Origin: Sinanaerobacter sp. ZZT-01
Lineage (GTDB): Bacteria > Bacillota > Clostridia > Peptostreptococcales > Anaerovoracaceae
Length of the DNA stretch: 64,000 nucleotides
NCBI RefSeq assembly: GCF_035621135.1
Contig: NZ_CP141728.1
Span: forward strand, 1,612,001 to 1,676,000
Reading direction: 5' to 3'
Shown: positions 17,769 to 27,432 of the stretch, piece after piece
Layout: every line of letters starts with the position of its first letter
Position numbering within the stretch: position 1 is the stretch's first letter
The notes under the pieces: generated by a model
The model's database searches: none
Seen by the model: only the letters and a program-made list of their open reading frames with translations
What the model was told of the DNA's origin: nothing
Made by a program: the position numbers and the translations under genes

Positions 17769-18587
17769 ATGTTATTAGCATTCGACGTAGGAAATACAAA
17801 CATCGTACTTGGTGTTTTTAAAGACGGTGATTTGATCCAGAATTGGAGAATGGAAACGGATAAAGATAAAAGCGCAGATGAGTATGGAATGATTATCAAT
17901 CAGCTTTTTGCCTACGAGGGATTGAAGGTGTCAGAGGTACGAGATGTAATTATTTCCACTGTTGTACCATCCATTCTTTATACATTGCAGCATCTATCTC
18001 AAAAATATTTTAACAAACGTGCGATTGTGATTGGTCCTGGAATTAAAACCGGACTAATTGTAAAATATGATAATCCAAAACAAGTTGGAGCCGATCGAAT
18101 TGTAAATGCGGTAGCGGCTTTAGCAAAGTATGGCGGGCCTTTAGTTATTATTGATTTTGGAACAGCCACTACATTTTGTGCAGTATCGGATAAATCTGAA
18201 TATCTGGGAGGGACGATTGCTCCGGGTATTAAAATTTCTTCGGATGCTTTATTTGAAAAAACATCAAAGCTGCCTCGTGTGGAATTAGAAGATCCGGGAC
18301 ATGCTATTTGTAAAAATACCAATGAGAGTATGCAGTCCGGTTTGGTCTATGGGCATATGGGTGTCGTAGATTATATTGTAAGAAGAATGAAGGAAGAATT
18401 AAAAGAATACTGCGTAAGCGACCGTGAACCAATTGTTGTTGCAACAGGGGGACTTGCGACATTGATTGAAAGTGGAATTGACTGCATTGATTATGTAGAT
18501 AAAATGCTGACACTAGAAGGTTTAAAGATTATTTATGAAAAAAATCGGACGTCTCATGGAAGCGGAAAATGCAGGCAGCATGTATAA
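17769..18587 (+). CDS. coaX: Type III pantothenate kinase
   Basis: A 272-residue ASKHA-fold kinase for the first step of coenzyme A synthesis. Motifs: [12 protein letters not shown] (phosphate 1), [20 protein letters not shown] and DFGTATTF, then [11 protein letters not shown]. Typical length. It is insensitive to CoA feedback as a family and replaces CoaA in many anaerobes. The ribosome site is AAAGGAGA. Three bases after its stop a GTG begins the alternative start of dusB, so the two are probably cotranscribed. Confidence 0.95.
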   Translation: MLLAFDVGNTNIVLGVFKDGDLIQNWRMETDKDKSADEYGMIINQLFAYEGLKVSEVRDVIISTVVPSILYTLQHLSQKYFNKRAIVIGPGIKTGLIVKYDNPKQVGADRIVNAVAALAKYGGPLVIIDFGTATTFCAVSDKSEYLGGTIAPGIKISSDALFEKTSKLPRVELEDPGHAICKNTNESMQSGLVYGHMGVVDYIVRRMKEELKEYCVSDREPIVVATGGLATLIESGIDCIDYVDKMLTLEGLKIIYEKNRTSHGSGKCRQHV

Positions 18588-18605
18588 TAGGTGTTGGGGG
18601 AAGAT

Positions 18606-19595
18606 TTGAAAAAAGAGAAAAGAAAACAATTAAGAATCGGTTCAGTTGCTTTGGAAAATCCGTTTTTTTTAGCACCGCTTGCAGGGATAACAGATGGAGT
18701 GTTTCGAAGACTTTGTAAAAAGCAGGGTGCAGGTCTTGTATATTCTGAAATGGTTAGCGGAAAAGGACTTTTTTATAATGACAAAGCCACAGAGCGCCTA
18801 CTTCGTATATACGAAGAGGAAAAGCCAGTGGCCTTTCAAGTTTTTGGTGCAGATCCTAAAATTATGGAGATTACGGCAAAAACCTTAGCTGAACGGGGTA
18901 ATTGCTTACTAGATATTAATATGGGGTGTCCGGTTCCTAAAGTGGTAAAAAACGGAGAAGGCTCTGCTTTATTAAAAGATGTAAAGCTTGCTGCACAGCT
19001 TGTGAAGTCAGCAGTTTCCCATGCAGGAAAGCCAGTTACAGTAAAAACAAGGATTGGCTGGGATGAGAAAACAAAGAATGTTATCTCCTTTGCAAAAGCA
19101 ATGGAAGAAGCAGGAGCCTCTGCGATTGCAGTTCATGGCAGAACGAGAGAACAGCTTTATACAGGGAAAGCAGACTGGTCCTATATAAAAGAAGTAAAAG
19201 ATGCAGTCAGTATCCCTGTCATTGGAAATGGAGACATTTTTTGTGGGGAAGACGCTATACGGATGCTAGAAGAAACAGGTTGTGATTTTGTCATGATCGC
19301 TCGAGGCGCATTGGGAAATCCGTGGATATTTAAAGAAGCTTTGGCTCTTTGGAACGGAGAAACATTACCGATGCTGCCTTCCTTTGATGAAAAATTAGAT
19401 ACAATTAAAAAGCAATTGACCGATTTATGTGAAGAAAAAGGTGAATATGCTGCAGTGAGAGAAATGCGTAAACACGTGGGATGGTATTTGAAGGGAATGT
19501 ACGGTTCTGCAGAAATTCGAAGGAAAGTAAATGAAATACAGGAAGCTGAGAAATTGCTGGAGCTGTTTGAATCACTTCAAAAGAGGAACATCTAA
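18606..19595 (+). CDS. dusB: tRNA-dihydrouridine synthase
   Basis: A 329-residue FMN-dependent TIM-barrel enzyme that reduces uridines in tRNA D-loops. Motifs: FFLAPLAGITDGVFR, the catalytic Cys in INMGCPVPKVVKNGEGSALL, VKTRIGWD, AVHGRTREQLYTG and the FMN-phosphate site IPVIGNGDI. I prefer TTG 18606, preceded by GGGGGA; GTG 18591 would add five residues but lacks a ribosome site. It lies in the same neighbourhood as in B. subtilis (coaX ... dusB ... lysS). Confidence 0.93.
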   Translation: MKKEKRKQLRIGSVALENPFFLAPLAGITDGVFRRLCKKQGAGLVYSEMVSGKGLFYNDKATERLLRIYEEEKPVAFQVFGADPKIMEITAKTLAERGNCLLDINMGCPVPKVVKNGEGSALLKDVKLAAQLVKSAVSHAGKPVTVKTRIGWDEKTKNVISFAKAMEEAGASAIAVHGRTREQLYTGKADWSYIKEVKDAVSIPVIGNGDIFCGEDAIRMLEETGCDFVMIARGALGNPWIFKEALALWNGETLPMLPSFDEKLDTIKKQLTDLCEEKGEYAAVREMRKHVGWYLKGMYGSAEIRRKVNEIQEAEKLLELFESLQKRNI

Positions 19596-19624
19596 TTGAC
19601 AAACTTTCACATTTGATTTATAAT
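19596..19624 (+). promoter_or_regulatory. Consensus sigma-A promoter of greA-lysS
   Basis: TTGACA (19596-19601), 17-bp spacer, TATAAT (19619-19624): perfect consensus, starting at the base after the dusB stop. The predicted leader before greA is about 120 nt. Confidence 0.85.
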
Positions 19625-19752
19625 CTTATGAATATTGTATCGTCGCGTGAAAACCGGCAAAAGAATGTGGCTGATTTTATCATAAGGAAAATAAAAAAGC
19701 ATAGAATTAGTAAATATGCGAAAATTATAAGAGTAGAAAAGGAGAACATGCT

Positions 19753-20226
19753 ATGGCAGATGAAATCTTATTAACCAAAGAAGGCTATGATAAAATTGTA
19801 GCAGAGCATGAAGAATTGGTTACCGTAAGAAGAGCTGAAGTCGCAGAGCGTATTAAGGAAGCCATTTCCTATGGTGATATATCTGAAAACTCTGAGTATG
19901 ATGCTGCGAAGAATGAACAGGCTGAATTAGAAGAAAAAATATTAAAATTAGAAAATATGATCCGAAAGGGTAAAATTATTAATGATTCTGAGTTGACAGG
20001 AGAACATGTCAATTTAGGTTTGAAAGTAAAGGTAAAGGATTTAGATGAAGGGGAGATCATGCAATATAGCATTGTTGGCTCCACAGAAGCGGATCCTTTT
20101 GAAGGAAGAATCTCAAATGAATCTAAAGTTGGAAAAGCCTTACTTGGGAAGGCAGTCGGCGATATTGTTGAAGTGCAGGCGGAAATTGGGCTGATTCACT
20201 ATGAGGTTTTAGAAATTACAAAATAA
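19753..20226 (+). CDS. greA: Transcription elongation factor GreA
   Basis: A 157-residue factor that rescues backtracked RNA polymerase by stimulating transcript cleavage. The N-terminal coiled coil has the acidic tip DISENSEYDAAKNEQ that reaches the active site; the C-terminal FKBP-like domain ends with YEVLEITK. Standard length. Starts behind AAAAGGAGA, and lysS follows 52 bp later. Confidence 0.97.
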   Translation: MADEILLTKEGYDKIVAEHEELVTVRRAEVAERIKEAISYGDISENSEYDAAKNEQAELEEKILKLENMIRKGKIINDSELTGEHVNLGLKVKVKDLDEGEIMQYSIVGSTEADPFEGRISNESKVGKALLGKAVGDIVEVQAEIGLIHYEVLEITK

Positions 20227-20278
20227 TTAAGATACAATAGATAAGGGATATTTTATAATATCCGGGAAAGAGGGCATT

Positions 20279-21793
20279 ATGAGTGAAGAAATGAACACAA
20301 ACACAGTGGTTCCTCAAACAGAGGAGCAGGAGCACAACGAGCAGGTTCAAATTCGTCGTGAAAAGTTAGCAAAATTGCAGGAAATGGGAAGAAACCCATT
20401 TTTAGTTGAAAAATGGGACGTTGACCATCACAGTAAAGACATCAAAGACAATTTTGAACAAATGGAAGGAAAATTTGTTGTTATGGCCGGCCGAATCATG
20501 GCAAAACGGCAAATGGGAAAAGCTTCCTTTGTGGACATTCAGGATAAACAGGGCCGCATTCAGTGTTATGTGAGACAGGATGCCATCACACCGGAAGAAT
20601 ATGAAGTATTTTTGACATATGATTTGGGTGATATTATAGGAATAAAAGGCGAAGTCTTTAAGACTAGGCATGGAGAAATATCGATCAAGGTAAAAGAACT
20701 GGCTTTATTATCTAAGTCATTGCAGCCGCTTCCTGACAAATGGCATGGACTGAAAGATCAGGACATGCGTTACCGTCAAAGATATGTGGACTTGATCGTG
20801 AATCCGGACGTGCGTGAAACTTTTATCCTACGTTCTAAAATCATCCACGAGGTAAAGAGATTCTTAGAAGAAGATCGTGGGTTTTTGGAAGTGGATACTC
20901 CGATTTTGACGACCATTGCCGGCGGAGCAAATGCAAGACCTTTTTCGACTCACCACAATACATTAGACATTGATATGAAAATGCGTATTTCAAATGAGCT
21001 CTATTTAAAAAGATTAATTGTAGGGGGCTTGGATCGTGTCTATGAGATGGGAAAAATGTTCCGAAATGAAGGTATGGACCGGAATCACAATCCAGAATTC
21101 ACTTCGATGGAATTATACCAGGCATATGGTGACATGGATGATATGATGGATATCACCGAAAATGTGTTTGCTAATGTAGCGAAGGTACTTTACGGTACGA
21201 CCGTAATTGAATATCAGGGAAAGAAATTTGACTTACAGCCGCCATGGCAGCGATTGGATATGGCTCAAGCGGTTAAGAAATGGGTAGGCGTAGATTTTGA
21301 CGAGATTCAGACTGATGAGGAAGCAAGAAAAGCAGCAATTGCTCACGGTATCGCTCCGGAAGATGCGAAGACGATGACAAGAGGCACAATTATTGCAGAG
21401 CTTTTTGAAGAGAATTGTGAAGAATATCTAGATGGGCCGGTATTTATCACAGGTCATCCGGTTGAAATTTCTCCGCTTGCGAAAAGAGACCCGAAAGACC
21501 CTAGAATTACGAGACGATTCGAAGCTTACATTAATACATGGGAAGTTGCCAATGCATTTTCTGAGTTAAATGACCCTATTGATCAGTATCAAAGATTTAA
21601 GGATCAGCAGGCACAGCTAGAAGGCGGAGACGATGAAGCACATCCAATGGATGAAGACTTTGTCAATGCATTGGAAGTAGGATTGCCTCCAACCGGAGGT
21701 TTAGGTATCGGTATTGATCGAATGATTATCTTGATGACGAATTCACCATCTATTCGAGATATTATCCTCTTCCCGACCATGAAACCACTATAA
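20279..21793 (+). CDS. lysS: Lysyl-tRNA synthetase, class II
   Basis: A 504-residue class IIb synthetase. An N-terminal OB-fold anticodon-binding domain (about residues 60-160) precedes the catalytic core with motif 2 [15 protein letters not shown] and motif 3 [17 protein letters not shown]. The first 25 residues are Gln/Glu-rich. Downstream of greA as in many Firmicutes. Ribosome site AAGAGGG. Confidence 0.97.
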   Translation: MSEEMNTNTVVPQTEEQEHNEQVQIRREKLAKLQEMGRNPFLVEKWDVDHHSKDIKDNFEQMEGKFVVMAGRIMAKRQMGKASFVDIQDKQGRIQCYVRQDAITPEEYEVFLTYDLGDIIGIKGEVFKTRHGEISIKVKELALLSKSLQPLPDKWHGLKDQDMRYRQRYVDLIVNPDVRETFILRSKIIHEVKRFLEEDRGFLEVDTPILTTIAGGANARPFSTHHNTLDIDMKMRISNELYLKRLIVGGLDRVYEMGKMFRNEGMDRNHNPEFTSMELYQAYGDMDDMMDITENVFANVAKVLYGTTVIEYQGKKFDLQPPWQRLDMAQAVKKWVGVDFDEIQTDEEARKAAIAHGIAPEDAKTMTRGTIIAELFEENCEEYLDGPVFITGHPVEISPLAKRDPKDPRITRRFEAYINTWEVANAFSELNDPIDQYQRFKDQQAQLEGGDDEAHPMDEDFVNALEVGLPPTGGLGIGIDRMIILMTNSPSIRDIILFPTMKPL

Positions 21794-21815
21794 ACAAAAA
21801 GGAGTGTAATGTAAG

Positions 21816-23210
21816 ATGAAAGATATCAAGCTGCGAGAATTGTTTCGAAATACCCAATCTTATGAAGAACAAGATGTTGTGGTTCGTGGATGGTTAAGAA
21901 CGAACCGCAGTTCCAATAAATTTGGATTTGTAGAATTAAATGACGGAAGCTTTTTTAAATCTGTGCAGGTAGTCTATGAGGCAGAGTTTATTGATAACTT
22001 TGAAGAGATTTCTAAAGCACCGATTGCAGCGGCTATCTATGTGGAAGGGAAGCTGGTTTTAACTCCAGAGGCAAAGCAGCCTTTTGAGATTAAAGCAAGA
22101 AAAATTGTAATAGAAGCAGACTCTGCACCGGATTATCCGTTGCAGAAAAAACGGCATAGCTTAGAGTTTCTAAGAGAGATCGCGCATTTACGCCCTAGAA
22201 GTAACACCTTTTCGGCTGTATTTCGTGTTCGTTCCTTAGTCGCTTATGCCATTCATCAATTTTTTCAAGAGAATCATTTTGTTTATGTGCATACACCGAT
22301 TATCACAGGTAGTGATTGCGAAGGCGCAGGCGAAATGTTTCGAGTAACAACCTTAGATATGGATAGCCTGCCTAAGAAAAAAGATGGAGATATAGATTAT
22401 TCAGAAGATTTTTTTGGAAAAGAAACAAATTTAACGGTAAGTGGTCAGCTGGAAGCAGAGACTTTTGCTATGGCATTTCGAAATGTATATACCTTTGGTC
22501 CGACCTTCCGTGCTGAGAATTCAAATACGGCAAGACACGCATCAGAATTTTGGATGATTGAACCGGAAGTCGCTTTTGCTGACTTGGGAGACAACATGGA
22601 TTTGGCAGAGGCTATGATTAAGCATATTATTCGATATGTATTAGAACATGCGCCAGAAGAAATGGAATTTTTTAACCAATTCATGGACAAGGGGCTTTTA
22701 GAGCGTCTGCATCATATTGTAAATTCCGACTTTGCCAGAGTGACTTATACAGAAGCGGTTGATTTGCTTTTGAAAGCAGGGCAAGAATTTCAATATCCAG
22801 TTTCCTGGGGCATTGATTTACAAACAGAGCATGAACGGTATTTGACGGAGCAGATCTTTAAGAAACCAATATTTGTAACGGATTATCCAAAGGAAATAAA
22901 AGCATTTTATATGCGTATGAATGAGGATGACAAAACGGTCGCTGCAATGGATTTATTAGTACCTGGAGTAGGAGAAATAATCGGCGGAAGCCAAAGAGAA
23001 GAACGTCTTGATTATCTGCTGAAACGAATCAATGAATTACAGCTTCACGAAGAAGATTACAGCTGGTATTTAGATTTAAGAAAATATGGCGGCGTTAAAC
23101 ATGCCGGCTATGGATTGGGATTTGAACGAATCATTATGTATATTACAGGAATGAGTAATATTCGTGATGTCATCCCTTTCCCTAGAACTCCTAAAAATGC
23201 AGAATTTTAA
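21816..23210 (+). CDS. asnS: Asparaginyl-tRNA synthetase
   Basis: A 464-residue class IIb synthetase. N-terminal OB-fold ([17 protein letters not shown]). The Asn-specific catalytic blocks are [41 protein letters not shown] and the C-terminal motif 3 [15 protein letters not shown]. Presence of AsnS implies direct charging of tRNA-Asn. Immediately followed by a strong terminator, so it closes the greA-lysS-asnS unit. Confidence 0.96.
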   Translation: MKDIKLRELFRNTQSYEEQDVVVRGWLRTNRSSNKFGFVELNDGSFFKSVQVVYEAEFIDNFEEISKAPIAAAIYVEGKLVLTPEAKQPFEIKARKIVIEADSAPDYPLQKKRHSLEFLREIAHLRPRSNTFSAVFRVRSLVAYAIHQFFQENHFVYVHTPIITGSDCEGAGEMFRVTTLDMDSLPKKKDGDIDYSEDFFGKETNLTVSGQLEAETFAMAFRNVYTFGPTFRAENSNTARHASEFWMIEPEVAFADLGDNMDLAEAMIKHIIRYVLEHAPEEMEFFNQFMDKGLLERLHHIVNSDFARVTYTEAVDLLLKAGQEFQYPVSWGIDLQTEHERYLTEQIFKKPIFVTDYPKEIKAFYMRMNEDDKTVAAMDLLVPGVGEIIGGSQREERLDYLLKRINELQLHEEDYSWYLDLRKYGGVKHAGYGLGFERIIMYITGMSNIRDVIPFPRTPKNAEF

Positions 23211-23232
23211 TGAGATGATATAAACTTGTAAG

Positions 23233-23266
23233 CAGGACCGCCTATAAAATAGGCGGTCCTGTTATA
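23233..23266 (+). terminator. Terminator after asnS
   Basis: Perfect 13-bp stem (23233-23245 with 23249-23261), GC-rich centre, loop AAA, followed by TTATATATC. Confidence 0.85.
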
Positions 23267-23492
23267 TATCTTACTGAGAATGACTAATTCCTCATAATAG
23301 CTTTCTGCAATAAATTGTTTTAATATAAGCATAGAAATATTATGATTTATTTTTTTAAGTGTGAATTTAACATTTTTTCTTGCCGTAAATAGATTATTAT
23401 TATTAAGATAAGTTGTAGTGATAGGATGTAGTTGTTAGTTCCTAAATGTAGAAAACTCACATATATATAATATATGATATTCTATAGAATTT

Positions 23493-23546
23493 AAAGAAAA
23501 CCTGTTTTTATTATTTCAAAAGCAGATTTTCTTTTAATTTTTTTTT
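23493..23546 (+). terminator. Terminator-like hairpin without an obvious upstream gene
   Basis: AAAGAAAACCTG (23493-23504) pairs with CAGATTTTCTTT (23523-23534) with one mismatch, followed by a long T-rich tract. Confidence 0.55.
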
Positions 23547-23578
23547 ATTTACTTGAATTTTTATAGAAAATTCCTGGA

Positions 23579-23646
23579 CAAACTATTCTGAAAAGGCAAA
23601 CTATTTTGATTTTTATTTTGCTATTTTATATCTCGAATGCTATAAT
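23579..23646 (+). promoter_or_regulatory. Promoter of the EF-G paralogue with upstream direct repeats
   Basis: TTGCTA (23618-23623), 17 bp, TATAAT (23641-23646). Just upstream are two 13-mers, CAAACTATTCTGA (23579-23591) and CAAACTATTTTGA (23597-23609), 18 bp apart start to start. They are possible regulator sites. Confidence 0.6.
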
Positions 23647-23701
23647 AAATTCAAGGCGCAATGCCAAAGAAGAAAATAAAAAAGTATAGGAGGATGCTGA
23701 G

Positions 23702-25762
23702 ATGAAAGGATATACAAGTGATGCGATCAGAAATGTTGCCCTGATCGGGCACGGAGGCTGTGGGAAGACTACGCTGCTCGAAGCTCTTTTGTTTGATACC
23801 GGAGTCATATCCAGAATGGGTAGGGTAGAAGAAAAGAATACCGTATCCGATTACGATAAGATGGAAATGGAAAAAGGCTACTCTATTAATGCGACCGTTG
23901 TTTCTGCGGAATATAATGATACTATGATTAATTTTGTGGATACTCCGGGGTATTTTGACTTTATCGGTGAAGTGAAATCGGCACTTCGCGCAGTGGAGAG
24001 TGCGATTGTGGTGGTTGATGCGTCGGCTGGTATTCAAGTCGGAACTGTAAAAGCATGGAAAGCGGTACATAGTGACATGCCTGCATTCTTCCTTATAAAT
24101 AAAATGGATAAAGAAAACGTAGATTTTGAAAGCACCCTATCTAGTTTAAGAGAAAAATTCGGAAAAATTGTGACGCCTTTTATGCTCCCGATTATGGAAG
24201 GAGAAGAGCTAAAAGGCTATGTAAACGTTGTTGACCGCAAGGCATATAAGTTTACGGGGAAAGGATCTGAAAGCATTGAGGTGCCGCAGGACAAAGAAGA
24301 GATGATGGAGGAATACCGTCAAATGCTGATTGAGTCAGTTGCAGAGTCTGATGAAGAACTTTTAAATAAATTCTTTGAAGGAGTTGAATTTACGGATGAA
24401 GAGATTTTAAAGGGCTTACGGGCGGGAATCAATGCCGGAACCTTAGCGCCGGTGATGGTCTGCTCGGCAACTAAGGTGGTAGGAATCAAGGCGCTCTTAG
24501 AAATGATTTGTGATTATTTTCCTACGCCGAAGGATCACAAAGAATATGCAGGATTAAATGAAAATGATGAGACAGAGGTGCGTGCCTGCTCTTCTGATGA
24601 ACCCTCATCTGCTTTTATTTTTAAGACATTGGTTGATCCGTTTGTAGGAAAAATATCTATGATAAAAGTAATTTCCGGCTCTATTAAGGCGGGAAGTGAA
24701 TACTATAACATGCATACAGAGAAGAATGAAAAAATCGGAAAATTATTTTTTATGAGAGGGAAGGCACAATTTGATGCTTCAGCAGCAGAGGCGGGAGATA
24801 TTGCGGCTATTGCTAAGTTACAATATGCAAAAACCGGCGACACGCTTTGTGATAAGGCAGCTCCAATTCGTTTTCCTGAAATCTTTTTCCCAGAGCCTTC
24901 TTTACAGATGGCAATTGTACCGAAAGCAAAGGGGGACGAAGAAAAGATTGGAACCGGCTTAAACAAGCTGATGGAAGAAGATCCTTCTTTTGAGGTCATT
25001 CGAAATCCTGAAACGCATCAAATGCTAGTTGGCGGACAGGGAGAAATTCAAATTGGTATTATTATTGCGAAACTGAAAGAAAAATTTGGTGTTGATATAG
25101 AGATTGAAAGTCAAAAAATTCCTTATAGAGAGACGATTAAAGGAAATTCTGATGTACAAGGCAAGCACAAAAAACAATCAGGCGGTGCTGGTCAATACGG
25201 AGATGTACACATTCGTTTTTCTCCTTCTACAGAAGAATTCGAATTCAGTGAAGAACTATTTGGAGGTTCTGTTCCAAAATCTTATGTTCCTGCGGTTGAA
25301 AAGGGATTGCGAGAATGCATGAGCAAGGGGCCACTTGCCGGATATCCGGTTGTAAATGTGAAAGCGGTTTTATATGATGGCTCTTACCATGATGTAGATT
25401 CAAATGAAATGGCATTTAAAATTGCGGCCTCATTAGCGTTTAAAAAAGGGATTGCAGAAGCAAAGCCTATCCTGTTAGAGCCGATTATGCATGTTGAGAT
25501 ATTGGTTCCGGATGAATTTATGGGCGATGTTATGGGCGACTTGAATAAGCGCAGAGGGAAGATTCTAGGTATGGAACCTTTATCTGATGAGCAAAAACTT
25601 ATGGCTGAAGTTCCGATGGCAGAAATGCTTACATATGCAATCACTTTACGTTCCATGACGCAGGCAAGAGCGAGCTTTCGCATGTGCTTTGAACGGTATG
25701 AAGAAGTGCCGATGCATTTAAGCCAGAAGATTATTGATGAAGCAAAGCAGAGTGGTGAATAA
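23702..25762 (+). CDS. EF-G-like translation factor GTPase (EF-G paralogue)
   Basis: A 686-residue protein with the full EF-G architecture: G domain, domain II, and domains III-V with QYGDVHIRFSP and GKILGMEP. It is a divergent paralogue, not the canonical fusA. The P-loop is GHGGCGKTT instead of AHIDAGKTT, and the switch-II motif is DTPGYFDF, with Tyr84 where canonical translational GTPases have the catalytic His (DTPGHVDF). Such EF-G-like proteins are common in Clostridia; their role is unclear. It has its own promoter and terminator and is not with rpsL/rpsG. Confidence 0.88.
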   Translation: MKGYTSDAIRNVALIGHGGCGKTTLLEALLFDTGVISRMGRVEEKNTVSDYDKMEMEKGYSINATVVSAEYNDTMINFVDTPGYFDFIGEVKSALRAVESAIVVVDASAGIQVGTVKAWKAVHSDMPAFFLINKMDKENVDFESTLSSLREKFGKIVTPFMLPIMEGEELKGYVNVVDRKAYKFTGKGSESIEVPQDKEEMMEEYRQMLIESVAESDEELLNKFFEGVEFTDEEILKGLRAGINAGTLAPVMVCSATKVVGIKALLEMICDYFPTPKDHKEYAGLNENDETEVRACSSDEPSSAFIFKTLVDPFVGKISMIKVISGSIKAGSEYYNMHTEKNEKIGKLFFMRGKAQFDASAAEAGDIAAIAKLQYAKTGDTLCDKAAPIRFPEIFFPEPSLQMAIVPKAKGDEEKIGTGLNKLMEEDPSFEVIRNPETHQMLVGGQGEIQIGIIIAKLKEKFGVDIEIESQKIPYRETIKGNSDVQGKHKKQSGGAGQYGDVHIRFSPSTEEFEFSEELFGGSVPKSYVPAVEKGLRECMSKGPLAGYPVVNVKAVLYDGSYHDVDSNEMAFKIAASLAFKKGIAEAKPILLEPIMHVEILVPDEFMGDVMGDLNKRRGKILGMEPLSDEQKLMAEVPMAEMLTYAITLRSMTQARASFRMCFERYEEVPMHLSQKIIDEAKQSGE

Positions 25763-25780
25763 CCCTGACATACTGTATGA

Positions 25781-25822
25781 CAAAAATACCGCGGGCCTCC
25801 AATTAACCGCGGTATTTTTGTT
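25781..25822 (+). terminator. Terminator after the EF-G paralogue
   Basis: Perfect 14-bp stem (25781-25794 with 25807-25820) containing CCGCGG, with T-run in the descending arm. Confidence 0.9.
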
Positions 25823-25943
25823 GGATGAATGATTGACGAAGTATAAATGAAAAGTTTATAATTTGCTCAGACAAAAAATTATTTATATAGAAGCTAGGAT
25901 GCAATTCGCTTTATGTTTAAGAGGGCGGGTTAAAGGAGTTAAT

Positions 25944-27320
25944 ATGGCAAAGAAGTCAAAGACAGTGTTTGTATGTCAGGAATGCGGATATGAAAGTGCA
26001 AAATGGATGGGACAATGTATTTGCGGTGCGTGGAACACGATGGTTGAAGAAAAGTTAGTAGAGGTGCAGAGTGATGATAAAAGGAGACGTGGGAAGAGCG
26101 GCATTTGCCCGAAAGCGACGCCAATCAATCAGGTTCATTCCGGAGATTATACACGTATGGATACCGGCATTGCGGAATTGAATCGGGTGCTGGGAGGCGG
26201 CATGGTGAAAGGCTCACTTACTTTAATTTCCGGAGAACCGGGCATTGGCAAATCAACAATGATTATACAAGCAGCAGCGAAAATAGCTGAAAAATATGGG
26301 AAAGTATTATATGTGAGTGGAGAAGAATCAGAAGAACAGATAAAAATGAGAGCAGATCGTGTTTGTGAAGGAGACATGAAAAACTTATTTTTACTTGCAG
26401 AAACAAACATGGATGTTATTTCTAAAGTCGAGGAAGAGATAAAACCAGCATTTCTTATTATTGATTCGATCCAAACTATGTATTCTGAAGATTTGGATTC
26501 GGCACCGGGAAGCGTATCTCAAGTGCGAATCTGTGGAAACATGCTGATGCGAATTGGAAAGAATGGACAGATTCCTGTTTTTATTGTGGCACATGTAACC
26601 AAAAGCGGAGATTTGGCAGGACCTAAAATTGTAGAGCATCTTGTGGATTGTGTGTTACATTTTACAGGAGAAAGGAATCAAGAATTACGAATTTTAAGAG
26701 CCTATAAAAATCGTTTTGGAACAACCAGTGAGATTGGTGCTTTCGAAATGGGAGAGCAAGGGTTACTTGAAATTGAGAATCTATCAAAAAGCTTTTTAGA
26801 AGGTCTAGAGGATGGAACCGAGGGGGCTATGGCGACTGCCGTGTATGAGGGAACACGTCCATTGCTGCTAGAAGTACAGTCCTTGACCTCGCCTACTAAC
26901 ATTGGATTTGCAAGGCGAACTGCATTGGGAGTGGAACTATCAAGATTGAATATGATTTTAGCAGTTCTTGAACGAAAAGCGGGCGTGTCACTTGTAAATC
27001 AAGACGTATACGTGAATGTGGTAGGAGGGCTAAAGCCAGAGGGTACTTCTACCGATTTGGCTGTTGCATTAGCAATCTACTCTACATTAAAAGGATTGCC
27101 CGGTTCTGCAAAAATGATTGCAATGGGAGAAATCGGATTAACTGGAGATTTACGTTCCGTTCAGAATGCAGAAAAAATTGTAAGAGAAGCTGCTCGAATG
27201 GGATTTGAAAAGATATTGCTGCCAAAAAAGAATGCGGAAAAGATCATTGAAATACCGAAAGGAATGACCTTGGTAGGCGTTACTAATTTAAAGGAAGCCA
27301 TTCAGAAAACATATAGATAA
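25944..27320 (+). CDS. radA: DNA repair protein RadA
   Basis: A 458-residue RecA-like helicase that promotes branch migration in recombination. N-terminal C4 zinc finger (CQECGYES ... CICGAW), Walker A GEPGIGKST, the RadA-specific KNRFG motif in RAYKNRFGTTSEIG, and a C-terminal Lon-like domain (KPEGTSTDLAVALA). ATG 25944 is behind AAAGGAG; the TTG at 25863 would add 27 residues that match nothing in RadA. It converges with the sensor kinase gene. Confidence 0.96.
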   Translation: MAKKSKTVFVCQECGYESAKWMGQCICGAWNTMVEEKLVEVQSDDKRRRGKSGICPKATPINQVHSGDYTRMDTGIAELNRVLGGGMVKGSLTLISGEPGIGKSTMIIQAAAKIAEKYGKVLYVSGEESEEQIKMRADRVCEGDMKNLFLLAETNMDVISKVEEEIKPAFLIIDSIQTMYSEDLDSAPGSVSQVRICGNMLMRIGKNGQIPVFIVAHVTKSGDLAGPKIVEHLVDCVLHFTGERNQELRILRAYKNRFGTTSEIGAFEMGEQGLLEIENLSKSFLEGLEDGTEGAMATAVYEGTRPLLLEVQSLTSPTNIGFARRTALGVELSRLNMILAVLERKAGVSLVNQDVYVNVVGGLKPEGTSTDLAVALAIYSTLKGLPGSAKMIAMGEIGLTGDLRSVQNAEKIVREAARMGFEKILLPKKNAEKIIEIPKGMTLVGVTNLKEAIQKTYR

Positions 27321-27353
27321 AATAAAAAGCAGATTATCTCAGCCTTTCGCAGT

Positions 27354-27391
27354 GTTTATGCGCGATCAAAGAATTTTGATCGCACATAAAC
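27354..27391. terminator. Inverted repeat between convergent radA and the sensor kinase gene
   Basis: A 17-bp stem with one mismatch (27354-27370 with 27375-27391), loop GAAT. There is no clear T-tract on either side. Probably a bidirectional barrier for the convergent genes; this is inferred. Confidence 0.5.
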
Positions 27392-27432
27392 TTTGCAAAC
27401 CTTGCAATTTCTAGTATACAACGAATAACATA

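Larger units (their letters stand above)
23267..23701. other. 435-bp AT-rich intergenic region between asnS and the EF-G paralogue
   Basis: No convincing protein gene. It holds a weak promoter-like pair (TTGTTT 23315-23320, 17 bp, TATTAT 23338-23343), a terminator-like hairpin at 23493-23546, two 13-bp direct repeats and a sigma-A promoter for the next gene. The promoter-terminator pair could delimit a small RNA of about 190 nt; this is speculative. Confidence 0.5.

Noticed and set aside
7769-23210. T-box leaders before metG, lysS or asnS
   Set aside because: Leaders are short and contain no AGGGUGGNACCGCG-like T-box sequence.
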